From the NCBI RefSeq assembly GCF_026745355.1, contig NC_079206.1:41399536-41463535 (forward strand): a stretch of DNA of 64,000 bases. The letters are read 5' to 3'. This DNA comes from Beta vulgaris subsp. vulgaris. Lineage: Eukaryota > Streptophyta > Magnoliopsida > Caryophyllales > Amaranthaceae. This document shows, piece by piece, positions 1-12,652 of this stretch. The position numbers and the translations under genes were made by a program. Below the pieces are notes generated by a model. It made no database searches. It worked only from the letters and a program-made list of their open reading frames with translations, and was not told where the DNA came from. Positions within the stretch are counted from its first letter, which is position 1. Every line of letters starts with the position of its first letter.

Positions 1-932
1 GGACTCTTTTATCTTTTGTGTTTCTTCATTAGGAAAGAAGAAATTTCCATCCTTATATTTTTTCGATCTCGCGAGAAGCAAGGCAATGTCCGATCCGGCA
101 AGGAGGAAATCACTGATGATGTAGATGAGTCAACAGATGATGTTGTAGAGGATGAAGGGATATATCCTTTACGTTTCCAAATGGGAATCATCTCCGTATA
201 TGATTTTTGACCCAAAAATGAGGATGCTTGTTAGCAGCCTGAGAGATTCTTGCTTTTTCACTTTTAGCCTAATATAGGATTTAGTAACTAGTCAATATTA
301 AAGAACTAATGATAATATAATTTCATATTATATATTACATACCTGGAACTCCTTAGAGCTACATTTTTCTACAAACTTGTCCCAGATCTCTCGCGTGATG
401 AAAGGATACATCTCGTACGGTCGCCTATCATTGTTAGGCCCCTTCCTCGTTTTGTGATACATCTAGTCACCAATCTTGACTTGAAATCTCTCCACCCTTA
501 TCACATGTAGTCAAGACATCTCGTTCTTCTTCTCATCCTCTTCTATTCTAAACTCTCTCTTCAATATACAAAAATAAACCAATTAATAATAAACGATTAG
601 AATAAACATAATCTCAATTAGTTATTAAAAGAATAAGGTTACTTACTTTACATCTTCCCACAAAGTTTTTTGTGCCTTCTGGAACATCATCCCAACTGTC
701 GTACAAGATAGACACTTTGCTTCTGCTGATCTCCCTGCAATATGTCTTGTACTCACCAGCAAATTGCCCCATCGGACGTATCCACTCATCCCACAGAAGA
801 ACTCTTTGAAAGCCGGGTTTGGAACGTATCCTTTTGTAGGACCTCTTGGCCTACTCATTTCTTCTTCTAGCAGCTCCATCAGTAATCTGGGGCTCATCAG
901 ATGCATCAGCATTATCTATCTTCCATCACTAC
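1..932 (-). pseudogene. Second CACTA gene, Ptta/En-Spm domain (partial)
   Basis: Downstream of TNP2 on the minus strand, 912-643 contains SRPRGPTKGYVP, the RGPTK motif that starts the plant transposase Ptta/En-Spm family, then in another frame residues resembling DSWDDVPEGTKNFVGRCK, followed by a GTAAGT-type donor. A further block at about 476-344 reads NDRRPYEMYPFITREIW then DKFVEKCSSKEFQ, also typical of this domain. A third open block at 215-9 would be the next exon. The N-terminal frame shift suggests decay. The gene continues past the window start, so any C-terminal domain (an Ulp1-type protease in the sister element) cannot be seen. Confidence 0.7.
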
Positions 933-1062
933 ACTGAAACCATGTACATCAGTTAGATTAATCAATAAATTAATACACAATTATTTGAACATGCAAAACA
1001 CAAAATAAATAATTAAAGATTATAAACATTAGTAGTTGTGTTAATATTACATAATTTACCTA

Positions 1063-4000
1063 TTAATCAGCTATTTCTTTGCCAACGTAAAATCCCTTAT
1101 TGTGGTCTCGACGAATGTAATTTGTGTCTAGATCTTCCCCTAATGTACTTGGAATGACTATTGACGAAGCAATGACTTCATTGAATTGGCATCGTAATCT
1201 TTTCATCGTGTACATCATCAATTCCAAGTATTCTCCTTTTTCCTTCCATGACAACAAACCATTTTGAATCGGCAGGGTCAACCATGTAGAATACTTGTTT
1301 TGCTTGTGATGCCAATATTAAGTTATCTTCATGATGTCCTAACCGGCTGAAATTGACTAATGTAAAAAAGTCATGTTCATCCTTCTCCACACCACGACGA
1401 ATATCAACCCACTTACATTGAACAGCGGAATTTTGAAGTCAACATAGTCAAGTTCTAATATCTCTTCAATGAACCTATAGTTTGACTTCATTGTCTCAAC
1501 AATCGTTCTATATCTTTTACTTTTATACTCTGATGACAAAGCCCCCATCGTAACACCACTATTTTGCATCGTGGAGTTGTCATCTTGCCGCTTAGTGTAA
1601 AATGTATAACCATTGATGTCATACCCCTCATAGGAAAGAACTTGGGCCTTTGACCCATATGCCAACCATTTCAACGTATCCGATACATCGTTAGGAGTAT
1701 CAGATAATTGTTTCATAACTCGTTCTATAAACCAATCAACGAACGTTCGATTATGCCCAATCATCAACTCGCGTTCAATCTTCAATGGATGCTGAAAACA
1801 AAGCACAGTCATGTGCTCATCTAAGTAAGGATGAACTTGTTTCAGATTTTCTAACACAATCAATTCTGCTTTTCTTTTCAACTCTCCATTAGACACAATC
1901 TTTTTCTCCCAATGGTCACAACCTTCAAGCCTTCCTTCATGTCTAGATTTTGGCAAACCAATTGCTTGTGCACGTGCAAAATACTGACTTCATATTCAGA
2001 TACTTCCTCAGCAACTGTTCTTTGACAATACTTGCTTCTGGTCTAGCTTGATTCATCACTTTACCCTTCAGAGTACCCATATGTCTTTCAAAAGGCCACA
2101 TATACCTCATACAAACGGGCCCACAAAGTTTAATTTCTCTGACAAGATGGATTATCAAATGAGGCATGATGTCAAAGAATGATGGTGGAAAGTACATTTC
2201 AAATCGGCACATCGTCTCTATTACATCGGCTTGCAAGTTATTAAATGTTAGGATCAATCACCTTGTAGAGATAGTTCTGAAGAAACACAACTTTTGTGTT
2301 ATATCTTACTTGGGAAGGCAAATTCCTCGTATTGCAACAGGTAATATAATGCTGCATCAAGATATGACAATCATAGATTTCAAACCAACAAGTTTCAAGT
2401 CCTTCAGTGAACAAGGTTTCGGAAATTTGACGAGTATCCAGCAGGAACCTTTAACCTATGCAGGACTCACAAAAACTAGTTTTCTCCTTCTTAGACAAAG
2501 TGTAGCAAGCTGGTGGAAGATAATAGCGTTGTCCCCGCTCCTGAGGTGCTAGTTCTAGTCTGCCCATTTCAGCCATGACTTTCCTGGCTTTAACTCCATC
2601 CTTTGTCTTCCCGGGCATATTCAACAATATTCCGACAATGGCATCACAAACATTTTTCTCAATGTGCATTAAATCAAGACAATGTCTGACTTCCAAACAT
2701 TCCCAATACGGAAGGTCCCAAAACTTAGATCTTCTCTTGTATAAGTTCTTTGAGACACTTTGAAGGGCTTGCCAAAAATGTTTCAATATCCTTTACCCTA
2801 TTAGAAACCTCTTTTCCACGTAAGGTACAGGGGCTTCTCTCATTCCACTTTTCCAGTTGAACAACTTTTTTTTCTTACGGAATGGATGATCTAAAGGAAG
2901 CCATGTACGATAATGCAGGTACACATTCTTCCCACAAAGATGTAACCGCTTGTCAATCATATCATCATCAAAATAGGGCATGCCTTTGCTCCTTTAACCG
3001 TATACCCTGACAAATTCCCATAATCGGGAAATCACTAATCGTGCAAAATATCATGGCATGCAATGTGAAGTCAGTTTTCGCATACGCATCGAACATGGAA
3101 ACACCTTCATCCCACAACAATTTCAGTTCTTGAAGGAGTGGGTCAAGATACACATCTATGTCGTTTCCGGGTTGCTTAGGACCCGAAATAAGAAGCGATA
3201 GCATAGTAAATTTACGCTTCATACATAACTAGGGAGGGAGATTATAACTTGTCAGTAGAACCGGCCAAGTGTTATGTTGGGTACCTGGTGTGCCAAATGG
3301 GTTCATCCCATCTGTACAAAGTCCAAGCCTAATATTTTGAGGTTCATTACCGAAATCGGGAAACTTTCGGTCGATATTTCTCCATTGCGGAAAATCGGCC
3401 AGATGTTTAAGCATCCCATCTTTCTTTCTCTCGTCCGCATGCCATCTTAATAATTTAGCATTCTTTTCATCAGAAAATAAACGCCTAAATCGCGGAATGA
3501 TTGGAAGATACCAAAGAACCTTCGTCGGAGTTTCTTTATTTCTCATCCCCTCATCATTATTCTCTTTTACCTTGTATTGAGACTTTCCACAATCATTTTT
3601 ACATGCATGTATCTTCTCATATTCCATACCTGATGGACACAACAGTTTCATTGCCTCGTAGGCAGAGTTTGGCATTTCATTCCCTTCAGGTAGCAATTCT
3701 TGTAAAAAAGTGAACAACTCACTTAGACTTTTATTTGTCCAACTATGCTTCGATTTCATATTGAACAATGTGAGGATGCCAGAAAGTTTAGTGAAATTCT
3801 TACACCCCGGATACATAGGTTTTCCGCTGCACTTAAAATACTATCATACATATGCGGATGATCGGTTCTTTCATCCTCCATATTGTGCAACATCTCATCT
3901 ACTTTATCATTTTCATCATCTACCATATCATTTTCGTCATCTACCCTATCATTCTCATAATCAGCATCTCCTTTAATCTCAACCTCAACCTCATCAACAT

Positions 4001-4247
4001 GAAAATCATCACACAAGCTAGTGGAGCTCATACCCATATCATAAAACTCTCCATGCCATGTCCACCTGGTATAGTTACTCTTAAGCACATGACGACTCAA
4101 ATGATCTTTAATTTGACCCATATCACGATACTCCCTTGAGTTATTGCAATCACAACAAGAACACAAGACTAACTTTGTCCCATTCTGCGATTGATGCTCT
4201 ACGCAACTCCCATATTCATACAGTAGAGACACCAAATATGAACACAA
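1063..4247 (-). pseudogene. TNP2-type CACTA transposase, frameshifted
   Basis: Consecutive minus-strand frames give the domain order of plant En/Spm transposases. A transposase-associated N-terminus with Cys-rich CSCCDCNN and TRWTWHGE lies at 4247-4010. The TNP2 catalytic region (3816-2451) has SLLISGPKQPGNDIDVYL and LPYWECLEVRHCLDLMHIEK. A DUF4218 region with MYFPPSFFDIMPHLIIHLVR follows (2257-1500), then a DUF4216 region with LASQAKQVFYMVDPADSKW (about 1430-1178). The reading frame changes at several points (near 3816/3756, 3222, 2980, 2790, 2450, 1950 and 1390), and these junctions do not look like introns, so the gene is decayed. It would encode the enzyme that cuts the element's CACTA ends. 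A second, better preserved relative is at 25531-28885. Confidence 0.88.
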
Positions 4248-4324
4248 TCGATCACATCATTCAAAGTGGTTTATCAAATGCAGTCATGACCATTTGGGTC
4301 CTTATCACTCCAGCCTAACCCATC

Positions 4325-4595
4325 CTTGAGTTTCTCATCTCACTAGTGAATGAACATTTGGTTTTCAATTCTAAGAAAAATCCGGCAGCACTTCCCTATA
4401 GTTCTCCAAGTAGACGATGAAGATAGTAGTTAAACTATCAACATATGTACCCAGAGAACGCTTAGGTAAATGAGCGGGATCTTTCTTAGAATCAAAAACC
4501 AAACATTCATTCACATCCTAAGTGAGATAAGAAACTCAAAGACAGTCCCAAAACGGGGACTATTCAAGACTTACTCCTAATGAGTAAGCCTCGAA
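4325..4595 (-). ncRNA. Three-hairpin structured leader of CACTA family A
   Basis: On the minus (sense) strand three inverted repeats follow one another: a 14-bp stem (4582-4595 with 4563-4576, two G-U pairs), a 6-bp AGTCCC/GGGACT stem (4556-4561 with 4544-4549), and a long arm-to-arm hairpin of about 215 nt whose base pairs 4521-4541 with 4325-4344. The same three structures in the same order occur in the other TNP2 element at 25078-25349, with different stem sequences. The block lies just upstream of the transposase gene, so it would be in the 5' leader or a leader intron. Function is unknown. A microRNA-like or siRNA precursor or a translational control element are possibilities. Confidence 0.65.
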
Positions 4596-4639
4596 CGGGT
4601 ATCTAGGCAAATGATGCACATTGCAATAAAACAACACAA

Positions 4640-5811
4640 ACCAATCCATTCCTTAGATTTCCCTCCCGCCCATTAAGGTATGTCCATATAGGTTTGGTTA
4701 TGATTCAACTTATACTATCCCAATCACATAATAACCAAACAATTTACATATACAAATCCACAAATCCAAACTAATGGTTACATTAACGTAAATATAAAAA
4801 AATAACAAAAGGTATAATACATACCTCTGCTCTCAAGGAGCAGCGAAGACAAGCACAAAGACGCGAGCTTGGAGAACCGACAAATTGATGAGGACTAAGG
4901 TGGCAACTAAAGTACAATGTAAAGGAATGACATAAGTTTCAAATTCTAAAGTAGCATTCAAGAATTCTAACTCATAAACGAAGCATATAATTCTAAAGAG
5001 AGCATTCAAGAATTCTAACTCATAATCGAAACACATAATTCTAAAGTGAGTATTCAAGAAACTATACACTACACTAACTATACAAATTCAAATTCATAAG
5101 CTACAAACATCCTAGATTCAATCTCAAAATTATTTCACATGTTTATCATGATTTGAATTCTAATTTTAACACACCTTAACAAAAATTAGAACTAAGATTA
5201 TTCAAAGCAACCCCTAAAAAAATTAAAATAACTTGAAAATACATAATTAATATACATTAATACAAAAAAAATAAAAAAACCAAGAATTACATACATTGTC
5301 GGTGGCGGGACCGATGGCGGCAACTCAGTCCAAGCGGCGGCGGCACGACGGTGTAGAGAGAGAGCCGACGAAGTGGCAGGGCAGAGAAGAGAGATAAAGT
5401 GTCGGAGAAAGCAATGTCGAATGGACCCTTGTAAATTTTAAGTGCGGACTCGGAGTTAATGAGAAAAGTGCCGGAGATGATGGTAATTCGCCGGAAAAGA
5501 AATGTCACCGGCGAGGGTGAAGGAGCGCCGACGATATAATAATGGCAGCAAGGACAGAAGCTGAGAGAGAAGCGAGTTTTTTTGCATGTAACTTGTGAAA
5601 TAATTTTAAGGGAGCGCCGGAGGGTCGCTAGAGAAGCGAAAGTCGCCGGCGGGAGCGAGGGTGCGCCGGCAAGAGTAAGGGTGCGCCGGCGAGTGTGAGC
5701 GAGGGTGACTTAGGGTGTGTCGTAGGGGAGAGAGAGAGAGAGTAGCAGTAGTTTGTATTGAGTTAGGGCTCGAAATAAAAAAGCCTTTAGGAAAACTAAT
5801 AGGTGGGCCTA
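4640..5811 (-). other. Leader/first-intron DNA of CACTA family A, with a 48-bp tandem repeat
   Basis: No coding potential is convincing here. About 4951-5062 holds just over two tandem copies of a 48-bp unit beginning attcaagaattctaactcat. Around 5287-5760 the minus strand is rich in CT and CGCCGG, like a transcribed 5' leader close to the element's promoter. The small open frames in this stretch follow the repeat or the base bias and are not called as genes. Confidence 0.5.
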
Positions 5812-6134
5812 GGTAATTTGCGTCGGACAGGTTAGAGGGTTCGACGCACATAGCTCTTTTGCGTCGCACATCCCTTAGTGCGACGCAGATTGTCCTCAGT
5901 TTCTCCCCACTAAGATGCAACAATATGCGTCGCACCACATCAGCATGCGACGCAAAAAGGCAATATGCGTCGCACATAATGAGGGTGCGACGCATATTGC
6001 TCGTACCTGATACATGATTGTTGATGTTTTGCGTCGTTCACAGTGTGTCATACAATGCAAATAGGGTTTTTGCTTCATTTACGTTTCAGTGCGAGGCACA
6101 TCAGGGGATGCAAATCATCGTTTTTCTACTAGTG
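5812..6134 (-). repeat. Terminal and subterminal repeat region of CACTA family A
   Basis: Short palindromic copies of TGCGTCGCAC / GTGCGACGCA (with variants such as TGCGTCGGAC) recur every 15-40 bp next to the CACTAGTAG terminus. In En/Spm elements such subterminal motifs are the binding sites of the element's own TnpA-like protein. That role is inferred here from position and repetition. Confidence 0.8.
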
Positions 6135-6540
6135 CATATAATGCAATTACAATGAACACAAAGGTCCCCACTGTTGTAATCTATAGAGTCATATCTGTAG
6201 TCTTCAACAGTATAACCTTTAACCTCTCTAAGCCTCCAGCCAAACCAAATTCTCCCTCTTGGAGAGAAATCCTAATTTTTATTCCAACTCCAGTGATCAC
6301 CAAATTTTTTCTGAATTTTTTCCACTTTAGCCCTTCTCACTCTAATTTCAAACAAAGAATAACAACCAGTATTCTATTTCAGAAGAAAATCCTTGACTTC
6401 CTTTATCTTAATAGGATAATTAATACCCCTAACATTCTAAGGCATAAGCTTCATTATGATAAATATGGATGTGGTCCCCTAGCACCCCCAGGTCTCCCTG
6501 AGTCAAAACCAGTGTTATAAGTAACCACCCTAGCAGCCTG
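6135..6540 (-). pseudogene. LINE ORF2 start (endonuclease N-terminus), truncated by CACTA
   Basis: On the minus strand a frame just after the ORF1 stop gives NVRGINYPIKIKEVKDFLL, then KKFGDHWSWNKN and PRGRIWFGWR. This is the opening of the apurinic endonuclease domain of plant LINE ORF2, whose usual start is a W-N-x-R-G-L-N motif. Stops and a frame change show decay. The sequence is cut at 6135 by the CACTA terminus and the rest of ORF2 is not in the window. Confidence 0.7.
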
Positions 6541-6828
6541 AGAGGCAACTTGTTTTCCTTAAGACTTCCTAGTCACAATTTTCCAAGGTTCTTCAATCTC
6601 AGTAGCTTGTTGTATAGGAGTACTAACAGGTGTTATATCTATGACATGCTCTACTACGAAGGGAGGATCACCAGCAGAGCTTAGTTCTACTACCTTGACA
6701 GGAACACCATCATCAGATATAGCATTAGTCTCCTCCTTTTGATCCTTAGCTTCATTATCATTTACTAAGTCCATGGTTTCAACTGTTCGGTCATTCTTTT
6801 CCCCCTGAATTGATGACCCTACACCTTA
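6541..6828 (-). pseudogene. LINE ORF1 C-terminal part
   Basis: An open minus-strand frame (6774-6559) encodes an acidic, Val/Pro-rich tail ending PWKIVTRKS, a common C-terminus of LINE ORF1 proteins with a DUF4283 domain. It is the continuation of the ORF1 at 15671-16604. The break at 6828/15668 is exactly the insertion point of the CACTA element 6829-15667, with TTA on both sides. Joining across it, one in-frame TAG follows shortly, so ORF1 was already damaged or decayed later. Confidence 0.72.
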
Positions 6829-7330
6829 CACTACAAAAAAAATTGGTTATATAGGCACGTTGTTTGGCCGACTTACCTCTAAAAGCCCCTTTTAGCATCG
6901 CATAAACATGGTTGCCCCTAAATTATATGGTGTTTAGCATCAAGTATATTCTAGTGCCTCTAAAGATACATTTCAGCATCACATGAATGTTGGTTGCCTC
7001 TAAAGCCATTTTTTTAGCGTCACATGAATATTGGTTGTCACTAAATCCATATTTATAGCATCACATGAAATTAGTTGCCTCAAAAGCCATTTTTTTTAGC
7101 ATCAACTGTAGTTAGTTGTCTCTAAAGTCATGCATTTAGCATCACATGAATTTAGTTGTCTCTATAGCCATTTTTTTAGCATCACATAAAGTATTGTTGC
7201 ATCTAAAGATATTTTTTAGTGTCACATGAAATGTGGTTGCATCTGAACTACCTTTTTTTAAGATCATGTAGAAAGCAATTGCCTCTAAAGGTAGTTTCAA
7301 TTATCGCTTAAAGTATATTTGACTATAAAA
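6829..7330. repeat. Left subterminal repeats of CACTA family B
   Basis: About ten degenerate copies of a unit 'ttagcatcacatgaa...ttgcctctaaag' at 55-70 bp spacing. The right end (15060-15667) carries the same motif in the opposite sense ('ggttgcctctaaa'). Confidence 0.8.
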
Positions 7331-7689
7331 CAACAATTATATCTGTCTTTATTAATATCATTATGATTATGCTTAATTGCATGTATGTATGTGTGTTTGT
7401 GTATACATACCGTTAGTAATAATGTTTAGATAACTGGATATTTTAATTTCTTTGCATTATCTTTACTTTTTTTGTATTAACTTAAAACCATTTGTACTCT
7501 TACAAAAATGTTAATCAATTAATTTAACGTCCGAACTTAGTGATTGATTTAATGAACATTAAAAGTTTGTCGCTAAATGAAAAGAAGATTGCACTAGACT
7601 ATTAGTTGCAAATTAGCAATAGATATATATATTATAGCTCAAAAACAAACAACAATCATACAACCTACTCTGAGCTTAAAACTCAGAAT

Positions 7690-8340
7690 TCAACTAGTAA
7701 GCTCCTGCATCACATCTCTAACTAAAAGAGCAGTTGAAAAATAAGTGCTCATGTGTTCAGCTGCAGTATTACAAAGCAAGCACCTATCATCAGCACATAA
7801 TGCTATTCTGTACAATCTATCCTTAGTCTTCAGCTTCTGGTGCATGACCAGCCAACCATATAATCTGTGCTTAGGTTGAGATAACCTATTCCAAACATAT
7901 ACTATGCCCACGGAACCTTAGGTTGACCAACACATATACTCGCTTACATTTACCCAAGTTGCAGCTAGAAATTGTAGCCGTTACAAAGTCTTTGATCTGC
8001 TTAACAAACTGATCAACATCAGGGACAACTGACTTCTAAACAAATTGGTTCCTCATATACCAGATCTGATAGACCAGCAATGTCAGCATAAGCAAATTGC
8101 TTCTAGAAGAGGGATAGTCCCTGCCTCCTATTGACCCATATGAAAACTTGGGTGATAGTTCCCTGTCTAATTGAAAAGCCCAACCACTGAGATAAACTTT
8201 GCAAGATACTATGATGGTAAGAGCAGCCGAATAAGAGGATTCTAGTACACTATTAAAAGCATCAGAAGTGTCTTCAGCTATGTTTTAGTACACTCTTCTT
8301 GGTAACGTCTGCATCAGGGACACTGTAAATTCGGGAACAC
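7690..8340 (-). pseudogene. LINE reverse-transcriptase C-terminal zinc-binding fragment (zf-RVT), captured
   Basis: The minus-strand frame 7911-7690 gives VWNRLSQPKHRLYGWLVMHQ, then KLKTKDRL and CLLCNTAAEHMSTYF. This matches the zf-RVT module of plant LINE ORF2, which has W-x-x-L-x-x-P-K-x-R, T-x-D-R-L and C-x-x-C-x4-E-H. Upstream, about 8260-7935 in several frames resembles the tail that normally follows this module (LSQWLGFSIRQG, FIWVNRRQG). The order therefore looks rearranged, or two copies abut. It is cargo of the CACTA element, not an active gene. Confidence 0.6.
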
Positions 8341-10230
8341 AGCTAACCAAATGCAAGTTTTAGGCACAAATGGCATCCTCGGTTGTTATCACCACCTGAT
8401 ACATAAATAAACAAACGAGTTAGCAAATCCAACATCTTCTGCCCTAATGCTTTGAGGCACCTTTCACAGTTGGTTATAAAAATAATCAGCATTAAAAGTG
8501 CAAAGGGTGCCTCATTTGTACGATTAACACTCACATTTTGCAGCACAAGCCTATAAAGATCAGTACCAATTAAGACTCTCAAAGACCTCAACCTTATAAC
8601 TTTAGCTTGGGCGATAACAGGTGGTCTCCAAATTTCTTTACTGTGGTTAACTACCAATACATAAAAAGCCTACATAGTTTAAAGACTCATTGTAGCTATT
8701 ATCAATACAGCTTGAATGCCAAAGAAAACCAATAAACTCTTTAACTTCCATGAAATTGGATAGAGTTGTGCACGATAGCATGGAGTTAAGAAATGAACCA
8801 ACTTTGAAGAATGCATAAAATGACAACATATCTATCCACGATAGATACCAGCAGCATTCTTCAAAATTAACTTCTCTGTCATTCACACATGCGCAACAGC
8901 TCAACCACTACACACAGATTCAATATAATTTTTGGCTAGGAGTCCTATCTAATTTGGAAGCCTCATGTTTCATTCATTTAGCTCAGACTCTCAGTACACA
9001 CACAACTGCAAAAAATTATCAAGTGTTTGAAGTGGTGCAGTGCGAGGCAACGGGAAATCTCTAGCCAAAGACTGCTTATATAGTTCTTAAAGCAGCAATA
9101 TCATAGTAGGTTATAGAGTCACCAATAAAGTTCATAAAAAAAATAGGAGAAATATGTGTGCACCTAGATTAGTAGAGCCACAGCAAGGGGCTGCAAAATA
9201 GTACCAGCAGCATAAGCCCACTGCCATAGCAGGTCCAACACCTGAAATATGAAAGCACAGAAGACAAACAAGTTTAACAACATCATTAAGTACAAGAGGC
9301 TGCAGAACTTGATTAAGGATTTCATTTTTAGGAGAGAAATAGAGAATTGAGTAAGATCAGTTTGCTATGTAAAGAAGAACACAGATCAGCAGCATAAGCC
9401 CACATCAAGGGGCTGCAGAACAATACTAGCAGCATAGGTCCAACACCTAAAATATGAAACAAGGAAAAAGAACAAGTTTAAGAACATCATTAAGCCACAA
9501 CAATAAAAAGGTAGACTATTTGCCAAGCAAAATGGAAACAAAATAAAATTCTTTCGCTCCTTGGCTCCTTACACAACGCCAAATGATGAAAAACCAGCTA
9601 AATAAGAAGTTATAGAAATCATGAATTGCCAAGGGCAACAGTTACCAACAAATCACATAAAGATGCCTTTGAAGTATACATATCAAAACTAAAAATGGAA
9701 AAGGCACCAATGTTCTCATCAAATGTAGCGGACACATCTTAAACATATTTTTACCCATTAATCGAACACCTTCTACTGGATTGAATGATGAACTAACCTG
9801 AATATTAAGTCGGTGCAATTCAGGGAGTTGCAAACTCCTTCTTTGAAATCAGTTTCAATGAATTGTAAACACTCTGCAAGAAATTTATAATTTCGAAAAT
9901 TTAGGAATGAAAATTATTGTGCGTGATTTTGTATAATTGAATGAATTATTATGCAAACAATCAACTAAACTAACACTTACCGCCAAAATAATAATGAGGG
10001 AAATAGTGAAGATTTTTGACTTAATTTCACTTCAAATTTCTCGTTAATAATTCCCTCCTTTTTTTGGAAGATCTGAATGATTCTTTGAAATTGCATAGCA
10101 GATTTTTCGCGATTGAATTTTTGTTTTTTTGTGCGAGATATGGGAAGAAGATAGGGGAATAAGATGGATTCCTAATTACTGAAGGAACGGGTCCTGCGCA
10201 AGGACGGAATTTCATTTTTTTTTTCTTTTT
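8341..10230 (-). other. Gene-like, mostly non-coding DNA inside CACTA family B
   Basis: No domain is recognised. Two related blocks (about 9180-9290 and 9380-9500) share 'cagcataagccca...gtccaacacctgaaatatgaaa' and form a local duplication. Toward 10030-10215 the minus strand has an A/T-rich start followed by CT-rich sequence, like the 5' leader of a minus-strand transcript. Together they may be a captured fragment of a host gene with introns. Short frames at 8904-8647 and 8657-8343 have no recognisable motif. Confidence 0.35.
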
Positions 10231-12079
10231 TTAAAAAAATTCAATGGATTATTTTAAATTTTTTTTTTTTGAGGGGATGGATTATTTTATTACTTTTTAC
10301 TTCTTTATGTCACAAATTATCTTAATTAAGGTTCACGTGAGTTTTTGGTTTCAATTTTCCAATTTTCAATTTTTTCAATTTTTTAACACCTCAGTGTAGG
10401 AAATACGTGTCTCTCAAGCCCTCTGTACGTTTGCTCAAAACACCTGAACTGAATTGAACTGAATACAACTGAAAGTATTTTTGGATAAGAGAAGAAAATT
10501 GAGAGCTGAACTAAACTGAATTTAAGTTGAAGTAATAATTATTTTTTTTATTAAATAGTTGTTTTTGTTCCAAATTTATTGAAATCATAATTATTATAAT
10601 ACGATAAATTATATTTCATGATATATAAATACCCTCTGTTACTATATTTTAAACTTTAAAAATCTTAAGATCTTAGGATATTTCTCTTAAAATCATGGAT
10701 TCAATAATCATGATTTAAAGTTCTTATAATCATATCATGTAATAAAAATATATGTTAAAACCAGTTTAAGACTCGTGCGTTCAATGACTGATGTAGCTGA
10801 TGTCATGATAAAATATATTGGAAGTTTATTTATTGATTAGATATACTAAAAAATATTCATTGAATATTTTATTTATAAAAACTCTTGCGTAACGCAAATA
10901 TACAATAAACTATTGTGAGATGGGAGTAATAACTTTTGCCTTAAATACGTCAATTTTATTAATGTAAAAATGACCCATGTCACTAACTTGATTATTACCT
11001 TCCTTACATACCCAAATATAACCTGCTCTACTCTCTAGTCATTTGATATTAATGGTGTCGATCAAACTTTATTGATTTCATAGTGTTATAATTATCTTGC
11101 TCCAGGGTAATCATGGTTTTTATTCTGAAATATTTTCAAAATCAACTAACTAAAGCAATTTAAATTAATTTTCAGAATTAATGCACATCGACACACGTTC
11201 ATGATAATTGTGGAGGTGACACATCAACTTTTGAACCTAGCAGATGACATGTGGACAGATTGTGCTGGTGAATGACACATAGGCAAAATGAACCTAGCTT
11301 TATATAGATATATATATGAGTAAATGAACAAAATGCCCACATGAGCAAATTTGGTGTGTAATGATCGAGCACCTGAATTTTTAATTTATTACAAAAATAC
11401 CCTAGGTGTACCATGCTCACGGTACACCCGGGTGTACTATGAGTGAACTCCTTAATAATGGTTTAACGATTACAACAATGAGATCAAACCAGTGCCATGT
11501 CCGATATAAATAAATGAGAATAATCAATTAAAGTAATATACTATTTCAATATAAACTTATGAAATTAATATATGATGATTTGATAAGTAATAGGGTAAGA
11601 CATTTCATGTGTTAATAAATTAGTTTGGTGAGTTAATACAGTCTTCATAACAGAGTTATTGGCAACTTATGCTCATATATATAAATCAAGAATTGAGCCT
11701 TTGTTAAGAAGTTATTAGTGACATGTTATTCAATACTTTAGTTATCATTTGATCATGCAAGAGGGTCGTCAAAACTTATAATTACTAAAACTTGTATGAG
11801 GCATGCACGATGGCAGAGCACGAATTAGTCATGGTCGTACATGCATCTTCACGTTTAGGAAATAACATAGTCACAACGTTCACTAGGTTTAGAATACTCG
11901 TCTTAAAGAGAACTACAACATATATAGGAGCAAATAGTCATGTTAGATTAGTAATATAGTTACACATAACCTAACCGAATTAATACACTTACATCAAATT
12001 CAGCCTAATTAATTAATTCGCCTGATTATTACTTAAAAAAACGACATCATCTCCCTTGCTTATAGATGCTTAGTACGTA
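10231..12079. other. Non-coding interior of CACTA family B; old MITE remnant and palindrome
   Basis: No genes seen. About 10437-10545 has degenerate 'ctgaactgaattgaactgaa' sequence related to the Harbinger-type MITE at 44768, presumably an old relic. At 11401-11435 there is a short palindromic stretch (ggtgtaccatgctcacggta), whose relatives occur near 44400 and 48665. The rest is AT-rich without visible structure. Confidence 0.4.
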
Positions 12080-12177
12080 CTCCCTCCGTTACGCATTATT
12101 GGCAACATCATTAAGTATTATTTGTGAGAGGTGCACTAAAATATTCAATCGTTGCCAATAATGCGTAACGGATGGAG
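12080..12177. mobile_element. Stowaway-type MITE, 98 bp, TA target duplication
   Basis: It starts CTCCCTCCGTTACGCATTAT and ends with the near-perfect inverse (ATGCGTAACGGATGGAG), with TA on each side (12078-12079, 12178-12179). The inverted repeats of about 35 bp leave a short loop, so the whole element folds as one hairpin. The CTCCCTCCGT terminus is typical of Tc1/mariner-related Stowaway MITEs. Confidence 0.88.
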
Positions 12178-12652
12178 TAACAATTTCGTTCTTGTTATCA
12201 TGAAACATTCTTGTTCTATAGGAATTGAATTTGTCTTAATTTATTATGTGTCAATTTCTCTTATTTCATACGGAACAATAAATGAATATTTTTTCCCGAG
12301 GCGAAATATCTATTTTATTAAGAAGAAAATATCAAAATTCTCTAAAATCTTAGATATTATTTACGGTATAATTTAGGAGTTTCTCAAACCCAAAAATCTA
12401 AGATATAATTTAAGATAACTTAAGGAGGGAAAATTTTTAATTTCTGAAATAGATTCCCGCCTCAGCAAAACAAACCCCCTAATCTCTTCCCTTCCCTTTG
12501 CCAAACCAATTATGACCTCCTAATTCCCATTAAACCCTAATCAAAAGATTTTTGAGCGTTCAATCTCCTTCACCTCCCTCAGATTAGTCGCTCTACAAAA
12601 CATCAATCCCCTTCCCTTTTCCAGACATTCCCACCCCTTATCCACCCAAAAA

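Larger units (their letters stand above)
1..6134 (-). mobile_element. CACTA (En/Spm) transposon, 5' part, family A (runs off window start)
   Basis: The right edge at 6134 reads, on the minus strand, CACTAGTAGAAAAACGATG, the terminal inverted repeat of an En/Spm element. About 320 bp of subterminal DNA (5812-6125) follow with repeats of the motif TGCGTCGCAC in both orientations. Inward, on the minus strand, come a leader with hairpins, a TNP2-type transposase and the start of a second transposon gene. The outer flank (cat, 6135-6137) should be one copy of the 3-bp target duplication, but the other end lies outside the window. The element interrupts the ORF2 start of a LINE. Confidence 0.9.

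Noticed and set aside
2166..2552. 128-residue plus-strand frame across the transposase
   Set aside because: It is a shadow of the minus-strand TNP2/DUF4218 region, which has clear family motifs.
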